From assembly GCA_017462485.1 (NCBI GenBank), contig JAFTRA010000003.1:1-64000 (forward strand): a stretch of 64,000 nt of DNA, given 5' to 3'. Source of the stretch: Clostridia bacterium (GTDB lineage: Bacteria > Bacillota > Clostridia > Oscillospirales > CAG-272). A model generated the notes under the pieces. It did no database searches, had not been told where the DNA came from, and worked only from the letters and a program-made list of their open reading frames with translations. Shown piece after piece: positions 17,193 through 25,787 of the stretch; position 1 is the stretch's first letter; every line of letters begins with the position of its first letter. The position numbers and the translations under genes are program-made.

Positions 17193-18122
17193 TTACTTTT
17201 TATTCTTTTCTTTCGACCTTTTGTCGTTAATTATCTGCATATGCTCGGGAGTGATGAGTTCAACTCCATTCTCTCTTGCCCAGGCAACGCAGCCCTTGAG
17301 AACGAGAGGAAGGAATACTCTTGGAACACCGAGCACCGTCATAAGCGCTTCGTCGGTAAACTTAATTTTATCGTCAACTCGATCTGCCGCATAACGAACC
17401 GATTCGATAGACGCCTTGCGCATTTGAAGAAGCTCCGCTCTCATTCTCGTCTTTCTATGGAACCAGAAGTTCTTACTGTCACGGTATCCGTAGTCAACGG
17501 GAAGTCCCGGGAAATCCTTTGCTCTAACGCCGTTTATTATCGCGTCACTGTACTTTTTCTTCATGAGAATTTTATCCACTTTAAGAATAAAGTGCGCTCC
17601 GAACTTACTCGTTATACCGTTAAAGTCGTGATACGGTCCCTCGTAGCCGTTAAGCTCGCCCGGCATATCCTTATCAGCTCCGTCAAGCTCTCTTACCCAG
17701 GTACATTCAATAACCTCAATAGCGTCACTCATTACCATAGGACGTACGTCCTCGGGATTTTCCTCCTCTATCATACTCTTTTCAAGCTTGAACTTGCACT
17801 TAGGCATCTTCTCGGAGGGCTTATCACCCGGCCAGGAAAGCTTTACCGCTTCCTTGAACATCTTAGGGTCGTCGCTTATAAAGTTAAGCGCGCACTTACC
17901 CGTACGAAGAATGTTCTGTGCGGTGTTCGAAGAGTTGCGGCAGCACAAAAGCATAGCGTAATAATCCTTACCCGCTACGTAATAGGGCTGCACTAACGAA
18001 TAAGGACCAAGGTTGGTCGTTCCGTCCTCACAGAGAGTGCTGATGAGAACTGTTGGCATCGGGAAATAGAGCGACGTCTGATAGAAATTATCCACGATGC
18101 GAAGATTTTCAAAGCTGCTCAT
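17193..18122 (-). CDS. Flavin reductase family (FMN-binding split barrel) protein
   Basis: A 309-residue protein whose first ~200 residues match the flavin reductase-like FMN-binding split barrel. Visible parts are FPMPTVLISTLCEDGTTN, the strand YYAMLLCCRNSSNTAQNI and the ALNFISDDP segment. The C-terminal ~100 residues, ending in a Lys-rich tail, are not assigned. AAGGAG precedes the start, and the gene follows the TetR gene by 22 nt. It could supply reduced flavin to, or act as an oxidoreductase beside, the other operon products. Specific chemistry is not determinable. Confidence 0.8.
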   Translation of the reverse strand: MSSFENLRIVDNFYQTSLYFPMPTVLISTLCEDGTTNLGPYSLVQPYYVAGKDYYAMLLCCRNSSNTAQNILRTGKCALNFISDDPKMFKEAVKLSWPGDKPSEKMPKCKFKLEKSMIEEENPEDVRPMVMSDAIEVIECTWVRELDGADKDMPGELNGYEGPYHDFNGITSKFGAHFILKVDKILMKKKYSDAIINGVRAKDFPGLPVDYGYRDSKNFWFHRKTRMRAELLQMRKASIESVRYAADRVDDKIKFTDEALMTVLGVPRVFLPLVLKGCVAWARENGVELITPEHMQIINDKRSKEKNKK

Positions 18123-18144
18123 TTTTGATACTCCTTATATAATT

Positions 18145-18666
18145 TTATTTTATTATTTTTTCCAAAATCCAATATATTTCATCAAATTCGACGCCGTCAT
18201 GCGTCCACGTTAAAATAGACTCTATTATAAATTCTGCGGCAAACGCAGAGTTTTCGGGGCAGCTTTTTTTGCATATTGGTAAAATAACCGCCGCAAGCTG
18301 ACTCCTTAACTGACGGTGCCTCATAGTACCAACCGTGGCAAAAACCTTTGCGGCTTCGGGGTCGAGAAACAATGCGCTATGCTTCTTTGAAAACGAGGAT
18401 ATTACGTTATAAACCGATAGCAATAGCGCCTTCGGGTCATCAATCACAGATTCGCTTATCTCATCAAGGCAGCTCTTCCATTCCTCTGCCATAAACGTAG
18501 CGATAAGCATATCCTTTGATGAAAAATAATTATAAACCGTACCGACGGCAAGGCCGCATTCTCTGGCAACTGAGCGCATGGTGGTGTTAGCGTAGCCCCT
18601 TTCAGCTATCTGGCGTCTTGCCTCCGAAAGAAGCTGTTCTCTTACGTTTTCTATAATTTTAGGCAT
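18145..18666 (-). CDS. TetR/AcrR family transcriptional regulator
   Basis: A 173-residue TetR-type repressor and first gene of the 14.8-18.7 kb operon. The N-terminal HTH is clear: ARRQIAERGYANTTMRSVA then ECGLAVGTVYNYFSSKDML. The C-terminal ligand-binding half is not assigned to a subfamily. A palindrome ATGAACTTGTTCAT lies just downstream of the -10 box, 56 bp before the start codon. This is the expected position for autorepression and for control of the whole operon. The inducer is unknown, but a lipophilic molecule would fit the downstream enzymes. Confidence 0.88.
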   Translation of the reverse strand: MPKIIENVREQLLSEARRQIAERGYANTTMRSVARECGLAVGTVYNYFSSKDMLIATFMAEEWKSCLDEISESVIDDPKALLLSVYNVISSFSKKHSALFLDPEAAKVFATVGTMRHRQLRSQLAAVILPICKKSCPENSAFAAEFIIESILTWTHDGVEFDEIYWILEKIIK

Positions 18667-18721
18667 ATCTATTCCTTTGTTTCTGTTTCATAAAAGTGAA
18701 ATGCAAGAAGCAAGCGCTTTT

Positions 18722-18769
18722 ATGAACTTGTTCATTTAATATTATATACCTTTGTTAAAAGTTTGTCAA
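18722..18769 (-). promoter_or_regulatory. Promoter and palindromic operator of the TetR operon
   Basis: On the minus strand TTGACA (18764-18769) and TATAAT (18741-18746) are separated by exactly 17 bp. Immediately after the -10 lies the 14-bp palindrome ATGAACAAGTTCAT (18722-18735), covering the likely transcription start. This geometry fits repression by the TetR product. Confidence 0.85.
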
Positions 18770-18878
18770 TAGGTTAATCCAATATATTTTCGGCGGGGGG
18801 CGCTCAAATAAAAACCCATAAAATTAAATCTTCTAAAACGAAACCCGGGACTGCGCACCGCAAGTCTCAAATGCAAAA

Positions 18879-18911
18879 AGCGAAAGACACGGAATTCTCC
18901 GCTCTTTCGCT
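18879..18911. terminator. Bidirectional terminator hairpin
   Basis: AGCGAAAGA (18879-18887) pairs with TCTTTCGCT (18903-18911), with T-rich flanks on both strands. It ends the YjdF-like gene, which stops at 18946 on the minus strand. Confidence 0.7.
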
Positions 18912-18945
18912 CTATTTTTATATAATATGCTTATAATTGTAATTA

Positions 18946-19794
18946 TTAGTTTGCATTTTCGGGCGTTTTCGTTTGCAACTCATCGTGTTCAATCACGAGA
19001 GCGGACTCCGACGTTATGTCTTCAGCAGCTCTTGTTGGAAGTAATATTTTGTTGATTTTCGGGCAATATTTATAGCTTATCTCCGAGATGATATAAAGCA
19101 ACACGGCACCAAGAGTACAAACGAGAAGATCAACGACAGTATCAATCGACCCTAAATCGAGATATCCCTCTATCTCATAAATCTGACCGTCACCGTAGTA
19201 GATAAGAGTTTTCTCTATATCCTCAATTATTACGGGCGTATTATGTCCCCCCGAGAGAACGTACGAGCAAATTCTGTCAACGAACGTGTCCTCAAAATTA
19301 TCACCGCTCATAAATACGTTGCCCGCATATTCGAACAGCTCCCAGCCGACAGCAACCGCAAGACTGAAGAAAAGTCCGAAAAGCAAGCAACCTCTAAAGC
19401 TCCTCTTATCACTTGCCTTACCGAAAAATTTCTCGGCAACACCATATCCGAGGCAAGCGAACAGCACACCCGAAAGGCAGTGCAGAATATCGTCAAAGAA
19501 CGGTATAAGCATATAGAAATCGAAGCACGCTCCGAGTATTCCGCCAAATGCTAACGTGAGTGACGCGGCAACAAAAAGCGTTCCGAATCTGATATTCACC
19601 ATATGCTCAACCCAATATATGAAGAATACAAAGCCTATAAAAACAAACGAAACGATCAAATTTCTCAAGGAAAAATCTATCATCCAATATATCCCCGAAA
19701 GTACGCAAAGAAGTGAAAAAACCGCCATAACAACCGAGGTTGCTCTGTCATTTAAAATCCTCTCCTTGACGTGATTTCCATATCTTTTAAACAT
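18946..19794 (-). CDS. YjdF/DUF2238-like polytopic membrane protein
   Basis: A 282-residue membrane protein with about six helices. The segment FFDDILHCLSGVLFA and the later AVGWELFEYAGN resemble the D...H..SG and GxxWExxE motifs of DUF2238/YjdF inner-membrane proteins; the function of that family is unknown. DTVVDLLVCTLGA near residue 230 completes the pattern. The C-terminal ~40 residues are soluble. I place the start at 19794, where AGGAG lies six bases upstream; the longer frame adds 49 residues without a binding site. It is monocistronic. Confidence 0.65.
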   Translation of the reverse strand: MFKRYGNHVKERILNDRATSVVMAVFSLLCVLSGIYWMIDFSLRNLIVSFVFIGFVFFIYWVEHMVNIRFGTLFVAASLTLAFGGILGACFDFYMLIPFFDDILHCLSGVLFACLGYGVAEKFFGKASDKRSFRGCLLFGLFFSLAVAVGWELFEYAGNVFMSGDNFEDTFVDRICSYVLSGGHNTPVIIEDIEKTLIYYGDGQIYEIEGYLDLGSIDTVVDLLVCTLGAVLLYIISEISYKYCPKINKILLPTRAAEDITSESALVIEHDELQTKTPENAN

Positions 19795-20040
19795 ATCCAG
19801 CTCCTGTCTGTAATTAATACTGTATAATATATTAAGTCCTATAAATATATTATACCGCGCGTTTGTTTTTGAATCTATTATATTTTGTTTCTGAAGTGTT
19901 ATTATAATACTGTATAGCTTTGCGATAAACACGTCATACAATTATTCCAAACCGCAAAGTAACTCCGATTATATCACTTTATTGAACAGCTGTCAATATT
20001 AATTTAAGCTTTTATAAAAAGTTTTTGTCAAAATAAAAAA

Positions 20041-20067
20041 GCCGACTCGAATTTTTTCAAATCGGCA
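20041..20067 (-). terminator. Terminator after the aminotransferase gene
   Basis: GCCGA pairs with TCGGC around an AT-rich loop. On the minus strand a TTTTTT run follows, 23 bp past the aminotransferase stop. Confidence 0.7.
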
Positions 20068-20089
20068 TTTATATACTGTGTTTTGTTAA

Positions 20090-21259
20090 TTATTTAGTTC
20101 CAAAAGCTTCTTTCATACGGTGAAGAGCCTCTAGAATATCTTCGTATTTCGATGCGTAGCAAATACGTATAAAGCCCTCTCCGTCGGGTCCGAAAGCGCT
20201 GCCGGGAGCGGTTACTACGTGCGTTCTTTCGAGTATGTATTCCGCTGCCTCGTCAGACGTCATACCAAATGCGGTAATATTCGGGAAAACGTAAAACGCA
20301 CCTTTTGGCATAAGACAAGAGAAGCCCTTTATACCGTTAAGCCCCTCAACTATTGTACGACGGTTTCGGTCATAATATTCAACCATGTGGCGAACGTCAG
20401 CATCGCCCTCATAAACAGCTTTTACAGCTGCCATCTGCATAGGCTCGGGAATGCTCGCTATCATATTTTCGTGTAGCTTCGTAAGATTTGATATAATGGT
20501 TTCGTTGGCGCATATATATCCAACTCTGAAGCCTGTCATAGCAAAGGTTTTTGAGAAGCTGTTTATCGTAAGAACGTAATCATCAAGTCCCTCTATTGAG
20601 GCTAGGCTCTTTTGCTCGAAGCCGTCGTAAACAAGTCTCTCATACGGCTCGTCGGAAATGATGAAAAGCTTGTATTTTTTAACAAGCTCCGCAATTTTCT
20701 TAAGGTCCTCAAAATCGAGAACACCGCCCGTAGGATTAGAAGGAGAATTTATTATTATAAGCTTTGTCTTATCGGTAATAAGCGGCTCGATAACGTCAGC
20801 GGTCATTTTAAATTCATTGCTCTCATCAACCTTTGCGTAAACGACCTTTCCGTTTACCATATCAATCTGCCCTTTGTAGTCAGGCCAGTTTGGGCCTTGA
20901 ATAATTACCTCGTCACCCGGATTAACCAGAGTAACCATAGCCAGCATAAGAGCCTGCGTTGCTCCTGCCGTTACGATAAGATTTTTATCCGGATCGCACT
21001 TAATGCCGTTCTCCTTCAGAAGCTTATAGCTTATAGCGTCACGAAGCTCCTTAATTCCTGCATTAGGCGTATATTTGGTCTTGCCTGCTTTAAGCCCACA
21101 CACCGCTGCATCGACTATGTAATCCGGCGTTGCGAATCCAGGCTCCCCGAGTGTCAGGTTTATCGTATCGGAATACTTTTTCGCAAGCTCAAACATTCGA
21201 CGTACCCCTGACGCAAGCGCATTGTTTGCCGCATAGCTTAAAACGTTTCTGTTCTTCAT
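20090..21259 (-). CDS. PLP-dependent class I/II aminotransferase
   Basis: A 389-residue fold-type I aminotransferase of normal length. Visible motifs are INSPSNPTGG, the PLP-contacting ISDEPYERLVYDG, the catalytic-lysine segment SFSKTFAMTGFRVGY at about residue 235, and the substrate-carboxylate Arg in EGFIRICYA. It likely transfers the amino group between an amino acid (aspartate, alanine or aromatic types in this subgroup) and 2-oxoglutarate in the cytoplasm. It starts three bases after the stop of an Lrp/AsnC gene, so the two form one operon. That pairing suggests amino-acid-responsive expression. Confidence 0.9.
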   Translation of the reverse strand: MKNRNVLSYAANNALASGVRRMFELAKKYSDTINLTLGEPGFATPDYIVDAAVCGLKAGKTKYTPNAGIKELRDAISYKLLKENGIKCDPDKNLIVTAGATQALMLAMVTLVNPGDEVIIQGPNWPDYKGQIDMVNGKVVYAKVDESNEFKMTADVIEPLITDKTKLIIINSPSNPTGGVLDFEDLKKIAELVKKYKLFIISDEPYERLVYDGFEQKSLASIEGLDDYVLTINSFSKTFAMTGFRVGYICANETIISNLTKLHENMIASIPEPMQMAAVKAVYEGDADVRHMVEYYDRNRRTIVEGLNGIKGFSCLMPKGAFYVFPNITAFGMTSDEAAEYILERTHVVTAPGSAFGPDGEGFIRICYASKYEDILEALHRMKEAFGTK

Positions 21260-21262
21260 AGC

Positions 21263-21715
21263 TTACTCCGTATCTGGCAAAATTGCCGTAGTGAATTTAT
21301 GCTCCATAAGCGACAGCATAGTAAGACTTTTTATAACTCCCTTTTGCTTCTTTAAGTGCAAAAGCTTATCTTCAAGCGTTTCCACTGTCGGCGCACAGAT
21401 TTTTATTACGTAATCGTACTCTCCGGTGACTGCATAGCACTCGAGTATATCAACGTCACTCTTTATATGCCTAAGCAACGCCTCGACTCCATCACCGTAC
21501 TGCATAACAAGAAAAATAAACGCAACGACGGGCTTCCCTACTGCTTTTGCGTTGGTTGTTACGGTAAAAGAGCTTATAGTCTTGTTCTCTTTCATCTTGG
21601 CTATACGCTTATTCACCGCGGGAACCGACAAATTTACCGCCTTACCTATCTCTGTAGCGTTAGCGCCCGAGTTTTCAGCGAGAATTCTTAATATTTTTTT
21701 ATCAATTATATCCAT
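21263..21715 (-). CDS. Lrp/AsnC family transcriptional regulator
   Basis: A 150-residue regulator of typical length. The N-terminal HTH reads DIIDKKILRILAENSGANATEIGKAV then LSVPAVNKRIAKM. The C-terminal half is an RAM ligand-binding domain, including the ECYAVTGEYDYVIKI strand-turn-strand expected to sense an amino acid. It is co-transcribed with the aminotransferase three bases downstream, and probably controls it and itself. Confidence 0.92.
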   Translation of the reverse strand: MDIIDKKILRILAENSGANATEIGKAVNLSVPAVNKRIAKMKENKTISSFTVTTNAKAVGKPVVAFIFLVMQYGDGVEALLRHIKSDVDILECYAVTGEYDYVIKICAPTVETLEDKLLHLKKQKGVIKSLTMLSLMEHKFTTAILPDTE

Positions 21716-21894
21716 ACCGTACCACCAAAAATTTATTAAGTAAAGTATATACCACGATTAAAATAATTACAACCTTTTTATAAAAATACGAGCAGTCTTT
21801 AATTTTAAACTCAAAATAATTTATTTTTGCTCCCCCTGTCGCAAAGAAAAAAAGACAGAGCTGAAAAACAACCCCATCTTTTTTGAAAATATAA

Positions 21895-22134
21895 TTACAT
21901 TCCCAAAAGATATTCAGGCGATACGTTTAAAATCTTGCACAGCGCCAAAAGCTCGTAGTCTGCCACAAATCGAGTGCCTATCTCTATTCTGCTCACGCTA
22001 TCTCTTTCTATAACTACGCCCTCTATCTGCAATTTTGCAGCAAGGTTTTCTTGAGATAGCTTAAGCTTACGCCTTGCTTCCCTTACTCTAGAGCCACAAA
22101 TATTCTTACTTCCGTTAAAATCGTAAATCTTCAT
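21895..22134 (-). CDS. Small XRE-family HTH regulator
   Basis: A 79-residue Cro/C1-type HTH protein: RVREARRKLKLSQENLAAKL, then DSVSRIEIGTRFVADYEL and LCKILNVSPEYLLGM. It is a near relative of the protein at 45240-45479, with the same length and the shared NxCGxxxRE...RIExGxRFVxDxEL frame. The start is set at 22134, where GGAG precedes the ATG; a longer frame would add 15 residues. It is monocistronic, next to tRNA-Val. Targets are unknown. Confidence 0.8.
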   Translation of the reverse strand: MKIYDFNGSKNICGSRVREARRKLKLSQENLAAKLQIEGVVIERDSVSRIEIGTRFVADYELLALCKILNVSPEYLLGM

Positions 22135-22195
22135 AACTTCTCCGTTTTCACGAAACTTGGGCGAGCCCTGTCTTTCCACTTTTCTGTTTGCAACA

Positions 22196-22220
22196 AAAAA
22201 GCGGTTTCAAAAGAAACCGC
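22196..22220 (-). terminator. Terminator of tRNA-Val
   Basis: GCGGTTTC pairs with GAAACCGC (22201-22208 with 22213-22220), followed on the minus strand by TTTTTTG. It lies directly after the CCA end of tRNA-Val. Confidence 0.85.
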
Positions 22221-22296
22221 TGGTGGAAAGTACAGGGCTCGAACCTGTGACCCTCTGCTTGTAAGGCAGATGCTCTCCCAACTGAGCTAACCTTCC
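22221..22296 (-). tRNA. tRNA-Val(TAC)
   Basis: A 76-nt cloverleaf on the minus strand. Acceptor GGAAGGT pairs with ACTTTCC, the anticodon loop is CTTACAA (anticodon TAC, Val), the T arm contains GGTTCGAGCC, and CCA is encoded. Confidence 0.95.
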
Positions 22297-22392
22297 GTAA
22301 AGTACTTTGATATTATATCAAATGATTTTTGATTTGTCAATAGTTTTCAAAATCTTTTTTTGAGGAAAATAAAAAATATTATCGAAAAGGTA

Positions 22393-22421
22393 TTGACAAA
22401 CGATTTTTTTTGTGCTAGAAT
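22393..22421 (+). promoter_or_regulatory. Promoter of the tRNA-Gln/Asp/Gly cluster
   Basis: TTGACA (22393-22398) and TAGAAT (22416-22421) are 17 bp apart. The tRNA-Gln gene begins about 20 bp after the -10, so this is the likely start for the plus-strand tRNAs. Confidence 0.75.
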
Positions 22422-22441
22422 ATAGTCCGTTCGAATGAAAT

Positions 22442-22515
22442 AGCGGAATTGTGTAACGGTAGCACAGCAGACTCTGACTCTGTATGTTGGGGTTCGAATC
22501 CCTATTCCGCTGCCA
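22442..22515 (+). tRNA. tRNA-Gln(CTG)
   Basis: A 74-nt cloverleaf. Acceptor AGCGGAA pairs with TTCCGCT, the anticodon stem GCAGA/TCTGT encloses loop CTCTGAC (anticodon CTG, Gln), the T loop contains GGTTCGAATCC, and CCA is encoded. Confidence 0.9.
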
Positions 22516-22596
22516 ATTGATGAAAATGCAAATTTTCATCTCCCACCTTTATCACTCCTCGCTAATCGGCGGGGAGTGAAAATTTAAAAGAGTTTT

Positions 22597-22673
22597 GGCT
22601 TGGTAGCTCAGTTGGTTAGAGCGCTAGCCTGTCACGCTAGAGGTCGTGGGTTCGAGCCCCATCCGAGTCGCCA
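22597..22673 (+). tRNA. tRNA-Asp(GTC)
   Basis: A 77-nt cloverleaf. Acceptor GGCTTGG pairs with CCGAGTC (one G-T pair), the anticodon stem CTAGC/GCTAG encloses CTGTCAC (anticodon GTC, Asp), and CCA is encoded. A weak hairpin at about 22554-22581 separates it from tRNA-Gln. Confidence 0.95.
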
Positions 22674-22701
22674 TCTTTTAATTATTTTCAATTTAATACC
22701 T

Positions 22702-22777
22702 GCGGATTTAGCTCATTTGGTAGAGCGCCACCTTGCCAAGGTGGAGGTGGCGGGTTCGAGCCCCGTAATCCGCTCCA
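22702..22777 (+). tRNA. tRNA-Gly(GCC)
   Basis: A 76-nt cloverleaf. Acceptor GCGGATT pairs with AATCCGC, the anticodon stem CCACC/GGTGG encloses TTGCCAA (anticodon GCC, Gly), and CCA is encoded. The last bases, GTAATCCGCTC (22765-22775), are repeated twice downstream. Confidence 0.95.
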
Positions 22778-23065
22778 TAGAAAAAGCACCCTCAAAGCAG
22801 GGTGCTTTTTCTATGGACGTTTTGGGGCTTCGCAAGGCTCAAAGAGCCGAGCGATAGAGCCCCCAAGTTCGCCCTGCAAACTTAGTAGAATAGCGGCTAT
22901 GCCCGCTATTCCTGTAATCCGCTCTTGCACCCTCAAAGCAGGGTGCTTTTTCTATGGACGTTTTGGGGCTTCGCAAGGCTCAAAGAGCCGAGCGATAGAG
23001 CCCCCAAGTTCGCTCTGCGAACTTAGTAGAATAGCGGCTATGTCCGCTATTCCTGTAATCCGCTC
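22765..23065 (+). repeat. Tandem duplication seeded on the tRNA-Gly 3' end
   Basis: The 11-base tRNA end GTAATCCGCTC occurs at 22765-22775, 22914-22924 and 23055-23065. The intervening units (149 and 141 bp) are nearly identical. Each holds a terminator hairpin (GCACCC with GGGTGC), a long imperfect palindrome around GGGGCTTCGCAAGGCTC, and a stem GAATAGCGG/CCGCTATTC. The 8-bp length difference lies just after the core. No coding frame of note is present. Confidence 0.9.
22781..22810 (+). terminator. Terminator of the tRNA cluster
   Basis: AAAAAGCACCC pairs with GGGTGCTTTTT immediately after tRNA-Gly. A shorter duplicate of the hairpin lies at 22927-22951. Confidence 0.9.
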
Positions 23066-23099
23066 AAACTATCCTTTACTCCGTGAATGGAGTATTAAT

Positions 23100-23127
23100 C
23101 AGACCAGCTTATGATGGTCTGCTTTTT
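23100..23127 (+). terminator. Hairpin terminator between tRNA repeats and AraC gene
   Basis: CAGACCA (23100-23106) pairs with TGGTCTG (23115-23121), followed by CTTTTTC. Confidence 0.7.
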
Positions 23128-23141
23128 CTTATATTTGATTC

Positions 23142-23939
23142 CTATTTCATTTTGTTTTGCTCGGTGGCAAAATATTCTTTCGGCGTGAGTCCGAACTCCT
23201 CGTGAAAGGCGCGGTAAAAGCTTCGCATAGAGCCGAAGCCACTCTCCATTGCGCATTCGATAACGCTCTTATTCTCCGAACGAAGCAGAAGAATTGCTTC
23301 CCTTAACCTAATCATAGTGAGATATTTCACAAAGGAAATTCCAAAGGTTTCCCTAAAGCTGCGCGAAAGATAGCTTGCGTTGTATCCAAACTCCCCCGCA
23401 ACTGCTGACAGAGTTAAATCCTCTCTGAAATGCTCGCTTATGTATATAAGGATTTCGGGAGAAAAAAGATGCGATTGCTCGGAATTCTGCTCCGATTTCG
23501 TCATTCTGTCAAGTATAGCGCCGAGTATTAAGTAAATCAATCCTCGACGGGTAACCTCGTTACCGCCGGCTATCAGAGATTGCATAGCATCGGAAACGGT
23601 TTTGACTGTTTCGGGGTGATTGATAAACGGAGACTCGAAGTGCCTTGCTGTAAGCATAGGCAAAATTTCACCTAAGTAGTCCGTCGGAATAATGAGATAC
23701 ATCGCCTCGGCAGACTCGGATATCATTCGGTATCCGTGCGCATCGTAGCTTAGCGCAACCGCAAATTCGTCGGCTCCAAGAACCTTTCTCTTATCGTTTA
23801 TTATAATTTCGACCTTTCCCGACCGAATAAAATATATTTCAATCTGCGAATGAAAATGAATATACGTGCCGGGAGAATGGGATATTCCGTATATAAGCTC
23901 ATTCTGAATTTCACGCTTTAAATTAAAATTTGCTTGCAT
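23142..23939 (-). CDS. AraC family regulator, divergent from GH13 gene
   Basis: A 265-residue regulator. An N-terminal cupin-like sensor (HFHSQIEIYFIRSGKVEI) is followed by a C-terminal double HTH: LSAVAGEFGYNASYLSRSF, then CAMESGFGSMRSFYRAF and the closing LTPKEYF. The start is set at 23939, preceded by GAAGGTG; the longer frame adds nine residues. It is divergent from the glucosidase and MATE genes, with a 136-bp shared region. It probably activates them in response to a sugar, which the sequence does not identify. Confidence 0.88.
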   Translation of the reverse strand: MQANFNLKREIQNELIYGISHSPGTYIHFHSQIEIYFIRSGKVEIIINDKRKVLGADEFAVALSYDAHGYRMISESAEAMYLIIPTDYLGEILPMLTARHFESPFINHPETVKTVSDAMQSLIAGGNEVTRRGLIYLILGAILDRMTKSEQNSEQSHLFSPEILIYISEHFREDLTLSAVAGEFGYNASYLSRSFRETFGISFVKYLTMIRLREAILLLRSENKSVIECAMESGFGSMRSFYRAFHEEFGLTPKEYFATEQNKMK

Positions 23940-24075
23940 TTCAACACCTTCGTAAAAAAACGACACTATTTATACTGTTTTTGGCAAGAATTTGACAGAT
24001 TTTATGTTATAATGATATTATAGATAAGATAAAATGTCAAGTATATTTTTAATTATTTTTATGGAGGATTTAAAA

Positions 24076-25764
24076 ATGGCGAGAAAATGGTGGAAAGAAG
24101 CCGTTGTTTATGAAATTTACTGCAAGAGCTTTTGCGACTCCAACGGTGACGGTATAGGTGATTTGCGCGGCGTTATGTCAAAGCTTCACGTTCTCGCTGA
24201 CCTTGGCGTCAACTGCATATGGTTTACCCCTATATACGCCTCTCCGCAGATAGACAATGGTTACGACGTTTCCGATTACAGAAGCATTGACCCCGCCTAT
24301 GGCACGATTGACGATTTTAAAGAGCTTCTCGATATGGCTCACGGAATGGGCATACGAGTTATTATGGATATGGTTTTAAATCATTCGTCAGACGAGCACG
24401 AATGGTTCAAGGAATCGAGAAAATCAAAGGATAACCCCTACCGAAACTACTACATATGGCAGCCGCCAAAGCCCGACGGCTCCGAGCCTAACAACTGGGG
24501 CAGTTATTTCCGTGAGGGAAACGGCTCGGCTTGGGAATTCGACGAGACGACGGGTGAATACTACTTGCATCAGTATTCAATTAAAATGCCCGATCTCAAC
24601 TGGGAATACGAGCCGCTGCGAAAAGAAATATACGATATGCTGAATTGGTGGATAGACCTCGGCGTTGACGGATTCAGACTCGACGTTTTTACAAGATTAA
24701 AAAAGCCCGCAGGCTTCCCCGACACCAACAAAACACCCGACCCCGTGCTTGACAGAAACGGCTTTATTGCCGACGGCTCAATGTGTACGAACGTCGAGGG
24801 CATACACGAAATAATTCACGAGTTATACAATGAGGTCTTCGGTCCCCGCGACTGCATGACGGTCGGAGAAGGTGCAGGTGTTACTCACGAAAACGCACTC
24901 GGTTACGTTTCCCGAGGCCGCGAAGAGCTTGATATGGTTTATCACTTCCAGCTCTCTCACAGAAGAAAATACTCCATATCCGCCGACCATTTCAGAACGG
25001 TGCAGAAAAACTGGTCAGAGGTTATTGAGCGCGGTGGCTGGAGCGTGCAATACCTCTCGAATCACGACTCCGCAAGGCAAGTATCCTGCTACGGCTGCGA
25101 CAGTGAGGAGCACAGAGCAAGCTCCGCAAAGCTTCTTGCGACTCTTATCCATACCACACCGGGTACGCCATTCATTTATCAAGGTGAGGAAATCGGTATG
25201 GTAAACGTAAAATACGATACTATCGAGGATTACAATTGCTGCTACACGCTCGGCGACTACAATTCCATGATAGCCTCTGGAGTATCCCCAAAGGAAGCGA
25301 TAGATACGCTTGCTCCGAGAAGCCGTGACAATGCGCGCACTCCTTATCAGTGGAATTCCGAAGAGAACGCAGGATTTACCACGGGTAAGCCCTGGATAAA
25401 GGTAAACCCGAAATATACCGAGATCAACCTCGAAAAAGACCTCGCCACAAACGACTCAATATTCGCCTTTTACCGCGAGCTTACGAAAATGCGCCGTGAA
25501 AATCCCGCAATTATTGACGGTAAGTTAGAGTTTCTCTGCGAAGAAAGTCCCGACGTAATTGCATATCTTCGTGAGTGCGAGGAGCAAACGCTGCTCATTA
25601 TTGCCAACTATTCGAAAAATACGGTGAAATTTAATTCTCCCGAAAAGGTAGCCCTCGGTAAATGGCAAAGAATACTTACCAATAAAAACAATACACTTCC
25701 CTCTCTTGAGAAAACGAGATCTCTTCTTCCCTTTGAAGTGGAGATTTACGAGCTTAAAAAATAA
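24076..25764 (+). CDS. GH13 alpha-glucosidase (oligo-1,6-glucosidase type)
   Basis: A 562-residue cytoplasmic glycoside hydrolase of family 13, of usual length. It opens WWKEAVVYEIYCKSF and has region I DMVLNHSSDEH, region II GFRLDVF with the nucleophile Asp, region III MTVGEG with the acid/base Glu, and region IV SNHD. These are all present. Such enzymes release glucose from isomaltose-type or related alpha-oligosaccharides. GGAGG lies before the ATG at 24076; the longer frame would add 14 residues. The MATE exporter gene begins 23 bp downstream, and an AraC gene is divergent. Confidence 0.93.
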   Translation: MARKWWKEAVVYEIYCKSFCDSNGDGIGDLRGVMSKLHVLADLGVNCIWFTPIYASPQIDNGYDVSDYRSIDPAYGTIDDFKELLDMAHGMGIRVIMDMVLNHSSDEHEWFKESRKSKDNPYRNYYIWQPPKPDGSEPNNWGSYFREGNGSAWEFDETTGEYYLHQYSIKMPDLNWEYEPLRKEIYDMLNWWIDLGVDGFRLDVFTRLKKPAGFPDTNKTPDPVLDRNGFIADGSMCTNVEGIHEIIHELYNEVFGPRDCMTVGEGAGVTHENALGYVSRGREELDMVYHFQLSHRRKYSISADHFRTVQKNWSEVIERGGWSVQYLSNHDSARQVSCYGCDSEEHRASSAKLLATLIHTTPGTPFIYQGEEIGMVNVKYDTIEDYNCCYTLGDYNSMIASGVSPKEAIDTLAPRSRDNARTPYQWNSEENAGFTTGKPWIKVNPKYTEINLEKDLATNDSIFAFYRELTKMRRENPAIIDGKLEFLCEESPDVIAYLRECEEQTLLIIANYSKNTVKFNSPEKVALGKWQRILTNKNNTLPSLEKTRSLLPFEVEIYELKK

Positions 25765-25787
25765 AAGCATGGAGGACGTGTTAAATT

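Noticed and set aside
22600-22857. Open frame running through tRNA-Asp and tRNA-Gly
   Set aside because: Both tRNAs fold as complete cloverleaves with CCA ends; the frame is an artefact of their conserved sequence.
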